A stretch of DNA of 64,000 nt from an uncultured Lachnospiraceae bacterium. GTDB lineage: Bacteria; Bacillota; Clostridia; Lachnospirales; Lachnospiraceae. The position numbers and the translations under genes were made by a program. The stretch's first letter is position 1. Every line of letters starts with the position of its first letter. The stretch covers positions 91,711 to 155,710 of the forward strand of contig CANOMQ010000002.1 of assembly GCA_947567595.1 (NCBI GenBank), given 5' to 3'. Of this stretch, positions 52,794 through 63,927 are shown in pieces. The notes under the pieces are model-generated. The model searched no databases, was not told where the DNA came from, and worked only from the letters and a program-made list of their open reading frames with translations.

Positions 52794-53906
52794 TTAGTTT
52801 GTAATAATCTTCTCTGTTTCCTTATCAAATACGTGAATCTTCTCAACATCCATAGCGAACTTAACCTTGTCGCCCGGTCTTGCTGTTGTTCTAGGATCAA
52901 CTCTCGCTGTGATAGGGAACTCAGCGATATCTGCATATAAGAATACTTCTGCACCAAGAAGCTCGTATACACGGATTGTTGTGCTGAATGTGCTCTCAGC
53001 CTTTGCCTCTACCATCATCTGAGAATCATAGATGTCCTCAGGTCTGATACCGAATGTAACTGTCTTTCCGTTGTAGCCGCCGTCGATTACCTTCTTAGAC
53101 TTTGCAGGAGGAAGAGGAATAGAGAGGTCAGCTACGTTCAAGTAAGCCGTGTCGCCCTTCACTTCTACCTTTGCATCGATGAAGTTCATCTGCGGAGAAC
53201 CCATGAAGCCTGCAACGAAGAGGTTCTGCGGTCTGTCATATAAGTTCTGCGGTGTATCTACCTGCTGCACGATACCGTCCTTCATAACAACAATACGTGT
53301 ACCAAGTGTCATAGCCTCTGTCTGGTCATGTGTAACGTAGATGATGGTTGTGCCCAGTCTCTGATGAAGCTTTGCAATCTCGATACGCATCTGTACACGC
53401 AGCTTTGCGTCCAAGTTTGAAAGAGGCTCGTCCATGAGGAATACCTTAGGATTACGTACAATAGCACGACCCATAGCAACACGCTGTCTCTGACCACCTG
53501 ACAAAGCCTTCGGCTTTCTGTCAAGGAGCTTCTCAAGGTCAAGAATCTTTGCAGCGTCACGAACCATCTTATCGATTTCCGGCTTCGGAACCTTTCTCAG
53601 CTTCAGACCAAATGCCATGTTGTCATATACTGACATATGAGGATACAGAGCGTAGTTCTGGAATACCATCGCGATATCTCTGTCCTTCGGCTCAACATCG
53701 TTTACAACTCTGTCGCCGATTCTCAATTCACCGGAAGAAATATCCTCAAGACCTGCGATCATACGAAGTGTTGTAGACTTACCGCATCCTGAAGGTCCTA
53801 CGAAGATAATGAATTCTTTATCTGCGATTTCAAGATTGAAATTCTTAACTGCCTCAAATCCGTTCGGATATACCTTGCAAACGTTCTTTAATGATAAACT
53901 TGCCAT
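52794..53906 (-). CDS. Sugar ABC transporter ATP-binding protein, MsmX/UgpC-type
   Basis: 370 residues from the ATG at 53906, with AGGAGG about ten bases upstream. It has Walker A 'VGPSGCGKSTTLRM', signature 'LSGGQRQRVAMGRAIVR', Walker B 'VFLMDEPLSNLD', and a C-terminal MalK-type regulatory domain ('FGIRPEDIYDS'). No permease or binding-protein gene is adjacent, so this is probably the shared ATPase that energises several carbohydrate importers, as MsmX does in Bacillus. Its codon use is noticeably more like highly expressed genes than its neighbours. Confidence 0.93.
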   Translation of the reverse strand: MASLSLKNVCKVYPNGFEAVKNFNLEIADKEFIIFVGPSGCGKSTTLRMIAGLEDISSGELRIGDRVVNDVEPKDRDIAMVFQNYALYPHMSVYDNMAFGLKLRKVPKPEIDKMVRDAAKILDLEKLLDRKPKALSGGQRQRVAMGRAIVRNPKVFLMDEPLSNLDAKLRVQMRIEIAKLHQRLGTTIIYVTHDQTEAMTLGTRIVVMKDGIVQQVDTPQNLYDRPQNLFVAGFMGSPQMNFIDAKVEVKGDTAYLNVADLSIPLPPAKSKKVIDGGYNGKTVTFGIRPEDIYDSQMMVEAKAESTFSTTIRVYELLGAEVFLYADIAEFPITARVDPRTTARPGDKVKFAMDVEKIHVFDKETEKIITN

Positions 53907-54137
53907 TTTAAACAGCCTCCTAATTTTATTTTTTATTTTGCCGATATAATTAAGATACATCGGTTTTTTACATAGTCTTAGTATAATAGAAAACGCGCAA
54001 AAATGCTAGTGCCATAATTCAACAAAGATTTTTACGGGGTTATGTAGAAATTGCTCACCCAATAGAAACAAATCCAGTATTTTCCATGTCCATTTGACAA
54101 TATGAACAACTGATTCCGCCTATCTTATACACATTTA

Positions 54138-54830
54138 CTAATTTGTGTCTTTTTCGTCCTTTTTTTCGTGTTCCATGCGTTCGCTCACCGCAAAAATACC
54201 GCCCTCTTCTTCCTCGTCCTGCTCTTCCTCAACCTCGTACCTGCGGAACACGCGCAGAAGGACAAAGCTTTTGAAGTAAAAAATCCCGCCAAAGCCAAGC
54301 AGAAACACCACCGGAAAAAGCTGCGGCACAAGCCACAGGAGCAAATACGGCACTGCGTATATTACTATAAGAAGGAACGCGCTTGGAAGGTGCGAGAGCG
54401 CCATCAGAAACGCATTCTTGATGGTGTGCTTTACCGTGTTCTGAAAGTGTGCCTGTAAGGGGAATATGAACACGGCTCCGAGCGCCGCAATCAGCGTGAC
54501 GGATACCATCGCAACCCGAAGCCATGACGCGAACGCCAGTCCCGAATACAGGATAATCTGATAGTCCGCAACCATCACAAGCGCAACGGCGAGCACAAAA
54601 ATCCACAGGATTGTCGCCTGCTTGAAGTTTTCCTTAAATGCCTTGAAAAACCCTTTTATGATATAAGTTTCCTCGTTCTTCACCATCTTAAATCCCATAT
54701 AATATGCCGCGGTAAACGATGCGCCCACAGTAATCACGGGAATACATGCAACCATAAACAAAATCCCTAAAATCATGATATCGGCGACCTTATTCAGGAA
54801 ATTGACCAACGGGCTGTCCAGTTTAAACAT
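54138..54830 (-). CDS. YesL-like DUF624 membrane protein
   Basis: 230 residues with five or so transmembrane helices. The start 'LDSPLVNFLNKVADIMILGILFMVACIPVITVGASFTAAYYMGFKM' (in parts) is diagnostic of DUF624/YesL. These genes sit in carbohydrate-utilisation clusters of Firmicutes, and the function is not known. The acidic C-terminus ('EVEEEQDEEEEGG') is unusual. It precedes the sugar ATPase gene by 231 bp on the same strand, which fits the carbohydrate link. Confidence 0.88.
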   Translation of the reverse strand: MFKLDSPLVNFLNKVADIMILGILFMVACIPVITVGASFTAAYYMGFKMVKNEETYIIKGFFKAFKENFKQATILWIFVLAVALVMVADYQIILYSGLAFASWLRVAMVSVTLIAALGAVFIFPLQAHFQNTVKHTIKNAFLMALSHLPSAFLLIVIYAVPYLLLWLVPQLFPVVFLLGFGGIFYFKSFVLLRVFRRYEVEEEQDEEEEGGIFAVSERMEHEKKDEKDTN

Positions 54831-54851
54831 AATTCTCTAACTTCCTTTCCA

Positions 54852-54884
54852 AAAAATCAGACAGGACAATTTAAGTCCTGTCTG
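54852..54884 (-). terminator. Terminator after the HD-GYP gene
   Basis: CAGACAGGAC (54858-54867) pairs with GTCCTGTCTG (54875-54884) and is followed on the minus strand by a run of six T residues. It lies just after the stop codon at 54897. Confidence 0.88.
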
Positions 54885-54896
54885 AAAATTATACCA

Positions 54897-56150
54897 TTAT
54901 ACAAGGCTGTTGTAAACTTGTTTATAATTTCTTAACAGCTTCTGATACATCATCAGCGCCATGTCCGCCTTATCCTCTGCAAGCTCAATAATATCATCAT
55001 AGTTCTTTAAGAACATATCTGCAACAATCGCATCATACCTTCCCGTGATGATACCGTTATTGATGTTGTCAATAATCTCATTCTTTGTATGTGCACCACG
55101 GTACGGCTTTTCCCGCATTGCGTTTACCACGTACTCCGAAATCTGTAAAATCGCGTCTTTGTTTGACATATAACTGCCTTTTAGACCCTTTGGATATCCG
55201 CTGGCATCAAAACGCTCGTGATGGGCTGCCGCAATCTTGATAATACTGTCGGAAATCTTGCCCTCCAGCATGTGTTCCATAATTTCAACATGCGTCTTAA
55301 TGAGATTTTTCTCCTCCTCGTTCAGCGTTCTCGGCGCATTCAGAAGCTGGTTCGGTATTGCAAGCATTCCGATATCATGCAAAAGTGCCGCGTAATAAAC
55401 TTCATTTTTGTCATTTTCATTCAGTCCCAGCTTTCGCACAAGCTCCCGGCTTACTGCAATTACGGAAATCGTCTCCGATACCATTGATTCATCTTTCAAT
55501 CCCGTAAAATACATGAGCATTTTGAGGTATTTTTCCTTCTCTTCGTCCGACAGGAGCACATAATCCTCATACTCATCGACCTCCTGTCCGAAGGTGTTGC
55601 TCCTGATTTTCGCAAAAAAGTCGTCCTCTTGGATAACCCTGTCCATAAGCGCAACCGCCTCCGGATCGAACTTTGTTCCCGCATATTTGTTTATCATGGA
55701 ATACTCAAATTTATCGCCAAACGCCTTGTACCAGATATCCATCATTTCCGCGATTTTCAGAAGCTCAAGCTCAAAACGGTAGCGGTAGTCCAAATCCTTT
55801 GTCTTGGTGTAGTCCATGTGATGATAAAGAATCATCTTGGAACGCTCCTGAAAGGGCGACAGATACTTTAAAAACAGATAGCCATATATGGAGTGGGGCA
55901 GCGTCCTTTTTGCCTCGTAGGTGAGCTGCTTCCTGACATCATCGGTCTTGAACGCGCCGATGTCGTGGAGCATTGCCAGTATCATGAAATCGGCAATTTC
56001 ATATTTCTCATAAGAGCCCCTGCCCTCCAAAAGCTTTGCCATAATATACCCGACACGCACGCCATGATGCGCGACGCTCACGTTCATAACTCGCATCGTC
56101 TCATAAATCAGGCTTATCATATTTCTGCTTGTAATGTATTCTACTGCCAT
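54897..56150 (-). CDS. HD-GYP domain phosphohydrolase with two HD domains
   Basis: 417 residues. A first HD domain (about 20-150) has 'HHGVRVGYIMAKLLEG' and 'MLHDIGAFKTDD'. A second, full HD-GYP domain (about 225-390) has 'YYAALLHDIGMLAIPNQLLN', 'HVEIMEHML' and 'AAHHERFDASGYPKGLKG'. It probably degrades cyclic di-GMP. GGAGG precedes the ATG. It is the second HD-GYP protein in the window and is likely co-transcribed with the acetyltransferase upstream (27 bp gap). Confidence 0.9.
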   Translation of the reverse strand: MAVEYITSRNMISLIYETMRVMNVSVAHHGVRVGYIMAKLLEGRGSYEKYEIADFMILAMLHDIGAFKTDDVRKQLTYEAKRTLPHSIYGYLFLKYLSPFQERSKMILYHHMDYTKTKDLDYRYRFELELLKIAEMMDIWYKAFGDKFEYSMINKYAGTKFDPEAVALMDRVIQEDDFFAKIRSNTFGQEVDEYEDYVLLSDEEKEKYLKMLMYFTGLKDESMVSETISVIAVSRELVRKLGLNENDKNEVYYAALLHDIGMLAIPNQLLNAPRTLNEEEKNLIKTHVEIMEHMLEGKISDSIIKIAAAHHERFDASGYPKGLKGSYMSNKDAILQISEYVVNAMREKPYRGAHTKNEIIDNINNGIITGRYDAIVADMFLKNYDDIIELAEDKADMALMMYQKLLRNYKQVYNSLV

Positions 56151-56177
56151 TTGGAATTCCTCCTCATTTGTTCTTTA

Positions 56178-56678
56178 TCATTTTATGAAGTTTACGCTTT
56201 TCTTCATCGGCGTATACCATATTCCATCATTATACTGCTTCACGTCCGTGTCTGCAAATCCTACACGGTGATAAAACTCCACCGCATACGGCGCCGCGTT
56301 TACCGTGATAAAATCGCGCCCCTCCTCGCGGAACACGTAGTCGCTCACATACTGTATCAGCAGCCTTCCAATGCCGCGCCTGTGGTACCTTGAGTCCACA
56401 AACAGAAGGGAAATGTGCGTCTCGTTGCGCAGGCTTATCATGCCAATCATGCGTTCATTGTCATACGCCGCAAAAAGCTGGTACTCTCCCATCAGGAACA
56501 TGCGGTAGAGCACGGAATCCGTTATAAAATCCTGAAAGCTCTCAATTCCCTCCGGCGGATAGTCCTTCGCCTCAAACTGCATGAAAACACGCCATGCAAG
56601 CGCCATCGCGTCGTCCCACTCACCTCGGTATGCCGGTCTGACCGTCACTCTCACAGGCTTTATTACATTACCTTCCAA
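56178..56678 (-). CDS. GNAT family N-acetyltransferase
   Basis: 166 residues if started at the TTG at 56678, which has AAAGGGGAG six bases upstream. A TTG at 56717, overlapping the previous stop by four bases, would give 179 residues and is also possible. The GNAT motif A is 'LLFVDSRYHRRGIGRLLIQYVSDYV' (in parts), with 'ITVNAAPYAVEFYHRVGF' as motif B. The substrate is unknown. It lies between the dehydrogenase and the HD-GYP gene in one same-strand run. Confidence 0.85.
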   Translation of the reverse strand: MEGNVIKPVRVTVRPAYRGEWDDAMALAWRVFMQFEAKDYPPEGIESFQDFITDSVLYRMFLMGEYQLFAAYDNERMIGMISLRNETHISLLFVDSRYHRRGIGRLLIQYVSDYVFREEGRDFITVNAAPYAVEFYHRVGFADTDVKQYNDGIWYTPMKKSVNFIK

Positions 56679-56713
56679 TTTCAGCTCCCCTTTTGTCACA
56701 AACGTATATTCTA

Positions 56714-57706
56714 TCAACTCATATCCGGCCTGACCGCGTTTACAAGCTCTAGCCCGCGGTTGACCGCATCGGCATTTTTCAGCGTCACATCGGCAATCGC
56801 GCGCACTGCCTCCCTTGTGAAAAATCCCATGTGTGAGGTTACAAGCACGTTCGGGAAGGTCATCAGCCTTGCCAAATTCTCATCTGCAATAATCTCATTG
56901 GAGCAGTCCTCGTAAAAGACGCCGCCCTCCTCCTCATACACATCAATCCCCACACCTGCGAATTTCTTTTGCAGAAGTCCTTCTATCAAATCATCTGTGC
57001 GGATTAAATCTCCGCGTGACGTATTAATCAGGTATACATCGTTTTTCATCAGCTCAATCGTTTTCGCCTCGACGATGTGCTTTGTCTCCGGCGTCAGCGG
57101 GCAGTGCAGCGTAATCACATCGGCCCTCTTGAACACTTGTTCTTTTTCGCAATACTCTACCTCAAGCGCGCTGTTCGGATACGGGTCATAGGCTATGATA
57201 TCCATGCCAAAGCCTTTCAGAATGTTAATCATCGCCTGTCCGATTTTTCCCGTGCCGATAACGCCCGCTGTCTTTCCGTGCAAATCCGTGCCCATAAAGC
57301 CGTTGATGCTCATATTGAAATCGCGCGTTCTCGTGTAGGCGCGGTGTGTCTGACGGTTCACGGTCAGAAGCATCGCCATCGCAAACTCCGCTACCGCCTC
57401 GGGTGAATAGCTTGGCACCCGCAGAACGGGTATGTCGTGCTTTGCCGCCGCCTTGATGTCAACGTTGTTGAAGCCCGCGCTTCTTAACAGCACGGCGCGC
57501 ACGCCCATATCGGCAATGCTGTCTATCATGCTCTCGTTCAGATAGTCATTTACAAAAATACAGAGCGCGTCATGCCCTGCTGCCAGCGGAATGGTTTCCT
57601 CATTACAGGGAACCTCAAAAAAATGCAGCTCTATTCCATACTCATGGCTTAACGGCTCAAAGTATATTTTATCATAAGGTTTCGTAGAATAAAATGCAAC
57701 TCTCAT
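56714..57706 (-). CDS. ldhA: D-2-hydroxyacid dehydrogenase, D-lactate dehydrogenase type
   Basis: 330 residues, the usual length. The NAD-binding motif is 'GKTAGVIGTGKIGQAMINIL' (near 145-163), with Asp in 'IIAYDPYPN'. Catalytic residues are Arg in 'LINTSRGDLIRT', Glu in 'GVGIDVYEEEGGVF' and His in 'VLVTSHMGFFTREA'. The residue 'YEEEGGVFYED' block is typical of fermentative D-lactate dehydrogenases, which turn pyruvate to D-lactate. GGAGG precedes the ATG. D-lactate is a plausible fermentation product of this organism. Confidence 0.92.
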   Translation of the reverse strand: MRVAFYSTKPYDKIYFEPLSHEYGIELHFFEVPCNEETIPLAAGHDALCIFVNDYLNESMIDSIADMGVRAVLLRSAGFNNVDIKAAAKHDIPVLRVPSYSPEAVAEFAMAMLLTVNRQTHRAYTRTRDFNMSINGFMGTDLHGKTAGVIGTGKIGQAMINILKGFGMDIIAYDPYPNSALEVEYCEKEQVFKRADVITLHCPLTPETKHIVEAKTIELMKNDVYLINTSRGDLIRTDDLIEGLLQKKFAGVGIDVYEEEGGVFYEDCSNEIIADENLARLMTFPNVLVTSHMGFFTREAVRAIADVTLKNADAVNRGLELVNAVRPDMS

Positions 57707-57826
57707 CTCATGCCTCCATATTGAAATTGTTAAAGTTATATTTTATTGTACGCATTTTCTTTCACTTAATGCCTAATTTGCAAAACTTTGTCCAGCACAT
57801 CATAATCATATCATATTTTTTTGCAT

Positions 57827-57856
57827 AAAAAAAGCCTAATCACAAAAATTAGGCTT
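57827..57856 (-). terminator. Terminator after the HPr-like gene
   Basis: AAGCCTAAT (57832-57840) pairs with ATTAGGCTT (57848-57856) and on the minus strand is followed by a run of seven T residues. It ends the transcript carrying the HPr-like gene at 57889-58143. Confidence 0.88.
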
Positions 57857-57888
57857 ATTATCTGAAAATATTTTAATTTGAGCAACTT

Positions 57889-58143
57889 TTATTCACACTG
57901 TAAAAATTTCTCAAGCGCGTCCACCGCAGCAGATTCGTCGCTGCCGTCGGCGGAGATTGTCACGTTCATGCCCGCGGAAGGATTAAAGGCGATAATTCCC
58001 ATGATGCTTTTTGCATTGATTCTGTACTTATCATATTCCAGCACAATTTCACTTTTATACTGGCTTGCAATCTGGACAATTTCCGCAAGCGGATGATCGT
58101 ACTTCCTGTCAATGTCTCTTACCATAACTTCTTTTTTTAACAC
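57889..58143 (-). CDS. HPr-like protein lacking His15 (Crh-like)
   Basis: 84 residues from the GTG at 58143, which has GGAGG seven bases upstream; an in-frame extension to 58260 has no site. The length and pattern are those of HPr: 'AEIVQIASQYKSEIVLEY', 'NAKSIMGIIAF', 'DGSDESAAVDALEKFL'. With this start, canonical position 15 is Tyr rather than the phosphorylated His ('DRKYDHPLAE'), position 17 is His rather than Arg, and Ser46 is kept ('NAKSIMG'). So it cannot relay phosphate from enzyme I by His15 but could be a Ser46-phosphorylated co-repressor of CcpA, as Crh is in Bacillus. The role is inference. Confidence 0.85.
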   Translation of the reverse strand: MLKKEVMVRDIDRKYDHPLAEIVQIASQYKSEIVLEYDKYRINAKSIMGIIAFNPSAGMNVTISADGSDESAAVDALEKFLQCE

Positions 58144-58291
58144 ATCTATTCCTCCCATCAGTAAACCATCAGTTCTAGCCAGTTTGCACTGTCTGTCTAT
58201 CAGTATCTGCTTTTTTTCAGGAAAAGTCAATAATTTTCCACCCAAAAAAGTAAAATCCATTTAAAAACCGTCTATTCCACTAAAAATATCT

Positions 58292-60542
<2,251 letters not shown>

Positions 60543-60557
60543 TGTTATTCTCCACCA

Positions 60558-61289
60558 TTACATATCCTTATATGCTGTCCACATATAGCCGATTCCGAAA
60601 ATCGTCTTGATATACCGGAATGCGTGCAGCTTTTCCACCAGAATCTGCACCGTATCCGCAAGCAGGTCGCTGTCAATGTCCTCCCCCCGCTCCGCCTGCA
60701 GGCGCTCTAAAAGCGTGTTTTTTTTCAGTACAATTCCCCTGTTTTCAACAAGAAGCTTCAAAAGGCACTGCTCCAGCTCGCCCAGCATGATATTGTTTTC
60801 CTTATACTTATACTCCTTGTTATCAAAATCGAACTCATATTTGTCAATATAAACGGTCTTGTCGCCCGCCATAAATTCCGGGAATGCCACTCCGAGCGCA
60901 TCAAAGCAGGCACTCGATCCGACCTTGCAGCTTAATTTCTTCTTTTGGAGCTGCGTGCCAACCTTTGCCTTGAGAACAATCGGGTTAAACGGTTTTTTGA
61001 TAAAATCCGCCACACCGTATTCATGCAGTCCGTTTTCGTTCAGATCCGTATCTTCGGCTAGAATCATAATCACGATAATATTGTCGCCCAAATCCTCCAA
61101 AAGCTCCAGTCCACTGCCGTCTGTCATTTTTTCATCAACCAGCAAAAGCGCCCACCGCTCACAGTTGAGCATCATGCGCGTCTTCTTAATCGTATCACAG
61201 CTCATCGGATAGTTGTTAACATCCGCAAAAACCCGCTTTAGCTGCACTGCCAGCTCCGTATTACTCTCTGCTATTAAAATCCTGTCCAT
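60558..61289 (-). CDS. Response regulator with winged helix domain
   Basis: 243 residues from the ATG at 61289 (AAGGA eight bases upstream). The receiver (about 1-115) has 'RILIAESNTELAVQL' with weak acidic pair, the phospho-acceptor Asp in 'ALLLVDEKMTDGSGLELL', and 'ADFIKKPFNPIVLKAKV' with the Lys. The winged helix (about 145-240) ends 'YIKTIFGIGYMW'. It is transcribed just ahead of the broken hybrid kinase, and the two should form one system. The receiver's second half is slightly degenerate ('MILAEDTDLNENGLHEYG'). Confidence 0.88.
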   Translation of the reverse strand: MDRILIAESNTELAVQLKRVFADVNNYPMSCDTIKKTRMMLNCERWALLLVDEKMTDGSGLELLEDLGDNIIVIMILAEDTDLNENGLHEYGVADFIKKPFNPIVLKAKVGTQLQKKKLSCKVGSSACFDALGVAFPEFMAGDKTVYIDKYEFDFDNKEYKYKENNIMLGELEQCLLKLLVENRGIVLKKNTLLERLQAERGEDIDSDLLADTVQILVEKLHAFRYIKTIFGIGYMWTAYKDM

Positions 61290-61466
61290 ATGAAACGTCC
61301 TTCTATCTGTCACTCTACAACTACTTAAAAACCCCCAACCATTTTCATTTGATGATTGGAGATTTTCTTATATAAATTATATAACGATTTGCATAAATAT
61401 TCAATTCTTTTGTAAGAAATTGTCGGTTTTTTGTCGCTTTTTGTTTGAAATAAGTGAATTGAAGAT

Positions 61467-61988
61467 TTACATAAGTCCTGCAATGACGACGCTTGCCACC
61501 AGCCCTGCCAATGTGGAGAGCATTGCCCCGGCTAGTGTCCAGCGCGTTTTGGTGACCTTTGCCGCCATGAAATATACAGACATTGTATAAAATACCGTCT
61601 CCGTGCTTGCGAGCGCAAGGGAGGTTGCAAGCCCCGCAAAGGAGTCGGTGCCGTACTGCTTAAAAATGTCAAGCGCAAGCCCTGTCGCCGCGGACGCGGA
61701 AAACAGCTTTACGATAAAAAGGGAAATCAGCTCCTTTGGAAAATCCGGGGTAATCAGGTTGATTGCGGTTCCCATGATTTGTCCGATAAAGTCCAAGAAG
61801 CCCGACGCGCGCAGCACGCCGACCGCAATCATCAGTCCGATTAGCGTGGGGACAATTTCCGCCACGGTCTTCATGCCGTCCTTTGCTCCCTTGGTGAAGC
61901 TAGCGTAGATGTCTTTTTTTTGGGAGAGTCCCATTGCGATGATGTAAAAAACAAGTGCGGGAATGAGAATGGTTGACAGTTGTGCCAT
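61467..61988 (-). CDS. spmB: Spore maturation protein SpmB
   Basis: 173 residues with about five transmembrane helices. It has the nucleoside-gate fold: 'MKTVAEIVPTLIGLMIAVGVLRASG' (in parts), 'FPKELISLFIVKLFSASAATGLALDI', 'SLALASTETVFYTMSVYFMAAKVTK' (in parts). SpmB acts with SpmA in core dehydration and spore maturation. SpmA normally precedes it, but the 220 bp upstream on this strand holds no such frame, so spmA must lie elsewhere or be lost. Confidence 0.92.
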   Translation of the reverse strand: MAQLSTILIPALVFYIIAMGLSQKKDIYASFTKGAKDGMKTVAEIVPTLIGLMIAVGVLRASGFLDFIGQIMGTAINLITPDFPKELISLFIVKLFSASAATGLALDIFKQYGTDSFAGLATSLALASTETVFYTMSVYFMAAKVTKTRWTLAGAMLSTLAGLVASVVIAGLM

Positions 61989-62233
61989 TTGCCGGGAACC
62001 TTCTTTGTGTGATGTGACTTAGTTTATGTATATTTCATTGGGTTACAGTTGATGTTTGTTAAATTTTTGTCATGGTTTGCGAATTTTGGTACTTTTTTCC
62101 TATTTACCGGGCTTTTCTTTTTGCGTATGATGCTTTTTGTGATTTGGTTATTCGCTGTCACGTTCTTATGGGCAGGTTCGCCCGTTTTCCAATTTTTATG
62201 ATTTGATTACGATTGAGGAGTGTTTTTTCGGTT

Positions 62234-62965
62234 ATGGTTAATATTGCACTTTGTTTTGAAAATGATTTGGAGCTTTCTTTTATGGACATGGAGCTTGGCA
62301 GGTGTTTTGACAGGCGCGGGATTGATTACAATATCTACTGTTATCATAACACGGCGGAGCTGCGGCGCGGTATCCGGCGCAGGCTTCCCGACTTGTTTTT
62401 CTATGATATCATGGGGGAATACGGGCTTGTCCGTATGGCGGCGCTTTCCTTGAAGGAAATTAATCCCCGGCTTGTCTCTGTCATTTTTTACAACCGGGAT
62501 TATATTCAGCCGCCCAATGATGCGCTTTTGGAGCCGTTGTTTATTATTCCGAGCAGGAGTACGAAACAGCTTTGGACGTATGCGCTTCTTGCGTATGAGG
62601 CGACACTTGACAAAGAGAATATGTTTTCTTATTATAAGCGTCCTGCCTATTTTCATGCGCCGTATGACAGCATTAAGTATTTCGTTTCCGAGGGGCGCCG
62701 CACGCGGATTGTCTGTGCGAATGAGCGACATAATAACTCGTTTTATCAGAAGCTGAATGATGTTGAGACGTTTGTGTCTTCTGAGCGGCGGGCTTTCCTG
62801 CGTATTCATCAGTCGTATCTGATTAATACAAAATACGTGGCTGCTTATAACCGCAGCCACGTGATGTTGACGACCGGGGAGTGTCTCCCGATTAGTAAGT
62901 ATGAATATTATAAAGAAATCTGCGAGCGGATTGCCGGAAAAAAGGTACGTTGTAAGCATGGTTAG
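62234..62965 (+). CDS. LytTR family response regulator (AgrA/LytR-like)
   Basis: 243 residues from the ATG at 62234; a TTG at 62213 is an alternative. The receiver-like part (about 1-115) is divergent: 'NIALCFENDLELSFMDMELG', 'PDLFFYDIMGEYGLVRM' with Asp in place, and no clear Lys. The LytTR DNA-binding domain is at about 135-240: 'YFVSEGRRTRIVCANERHNN', 'FLRIHQSYLINTKYVAAYNR', 'VMLTTGECLPISKYEY'. No cognate kinase is adjacent. The end overlaps the convergent next gene by four bases. Confidence 0.85.
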   Translation: MVNIALCFENDLELSFMDMELGRCFDRRGIDYNIYCYHNTAELRRGIRRRLPDLFFYDIMGEYGLVRMAALSLKEINPRLVSVIFYNRDYIQPPNDALLEPLFIIPSRSTKQLWTYALLAYEATLDKENMFSYYKRPAYFHAPYDSIKYFVSEGRRTRIVCANERHNNSFYQKLNDVETFVSSERRAFLRIHQSYLINTKYVAAYNRSHVMLTTGECLPISKYEYYKEICERIAGKKVRCKHG

Positions 62966-63927
62966 TGAAAGCAGTTCATTTTTCCGATGACTGCCGGCTC
63001 GCGCGCTTCGCCGTCGCATACCTGCGCGATTGCAATCAGGCGCAGCACGAGAATGCCGAGCCATATGACGCATAGGATTGCGAGGACGAGCTTGAAGATA
63101 ATTCCGACGAACGGTATCATGCCAAATAGTGCAAGGACTGCTGCCATGAGTTCAAGAACGACACTGCATATGGTGAGCTTGAGTGCCTGACGCACATGGA
63201 ATGCGGTGTATGCGGAATCGCGCGCGATGAGGAGTGCGATGATGATTCCGATTGGCCCTAGTAGGTAGGCTGCCATTGCTGATACTTTGTTTTCGGAGAT
63301 GTCTTTTTGATCGAAGCTGTGTTGATAGCTGGTGTTGTTGGTCTGGGTATTGGTTTGTCTGTTGGTTCCCTCATTTTGTTGGGAGTTATGTACAGGGATT
63401 ATTTGCTGGAAATCGGGGTGCGGGGGTTGGTCTTGTTGCGGTTGTTTATTTTGAGGGCGTGGCTGTTCATACTGTGATTGCGCAAATTGTGGATTTTGAT
63501 TTTGTGCCGGATTTTGCGTTGGATTTTGTGGGTTATCAATCAGTATAAAATTGTTCTCCGTCATGACCGTGGGTGGTACTTCAGGCTCCTGCGCGGTTTC
63601 TGTATTTTGTGGTCCGTTATTTTGTGTTAAATTACTTTGTGTCGGATTATTCTGCCCTGCTTCGTTTGGTACATCTACAATTTGTGCTTCTATTGTTGTT
63701 TGTGCTTCTACCCCTTGTGCCTCCACGACTTTGTCCGCGCCAGTCAACGGTACATCATTTTGCGCTTCTGTATTGTTTATTGTATCGGTTGGCACAGCAC
63801 ATCCTGCTTCCTCTGCAATATCCTGATACACAGCCGAAACCCTGTGCTCATCCTCATTATCCCAATCCCAAAAATTACTGTTATCCATCTTCTGTTTCCA
63901 ACCTCTCGCTATATTTTCGTAGTTCAT
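62962..63927 (-). CDS. QN-rich protein with C-terminal membrane domain
   Basis: 321 residues. Residues 14-200 are low complexity, rich in Gln, Asn and Pro ('NPTQNPAQNQNPQFAQSQYE', 'NRQTNTQTNNTS'), a linker of cytoplasmic type. The last ~110 residues hold three helices with 'SAMAAYLLGPIGIIIALLIA', 'AYTAFHVRQALKLT' and 'GMIPFVGIIFKLVLAILCVI', resembling DUF4870/Tic20-like small membrane proteins. An ATG at 63888 is an alternative start. The function is unknown. The remaining bases to the right edge of the window show no gene. Confidence 0.65.
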   Translation of the reverse strand: MNYENIARGWKQKMDNSNFWDWDNEDEHRVSAVYQDIAEEAGCAVPTDTINNTEAQNDVPLTGADKVVEAQGVEAQTTIEAQIVDVPNEAGQNNPTQSNLTQNNGPQNTETAQEPEVPPTVMTENNFILIDNPQNPTQNPAQNQNPQFAQSQYEQPRPQNKQPQQDQPPHPDFQQIIPVHNSQQNEGTNRQTNTQTNNTSYQHSFDQKDISENKVSAMAAYLLGPIGIIIALLIARDSAYTAFHVRQALKLTICSVVLELMAAVLALFGMIPFVGIIFKLVLAILCVIWLGILVLRLIAIAQVCDGEAREPAVIGKMNCFH

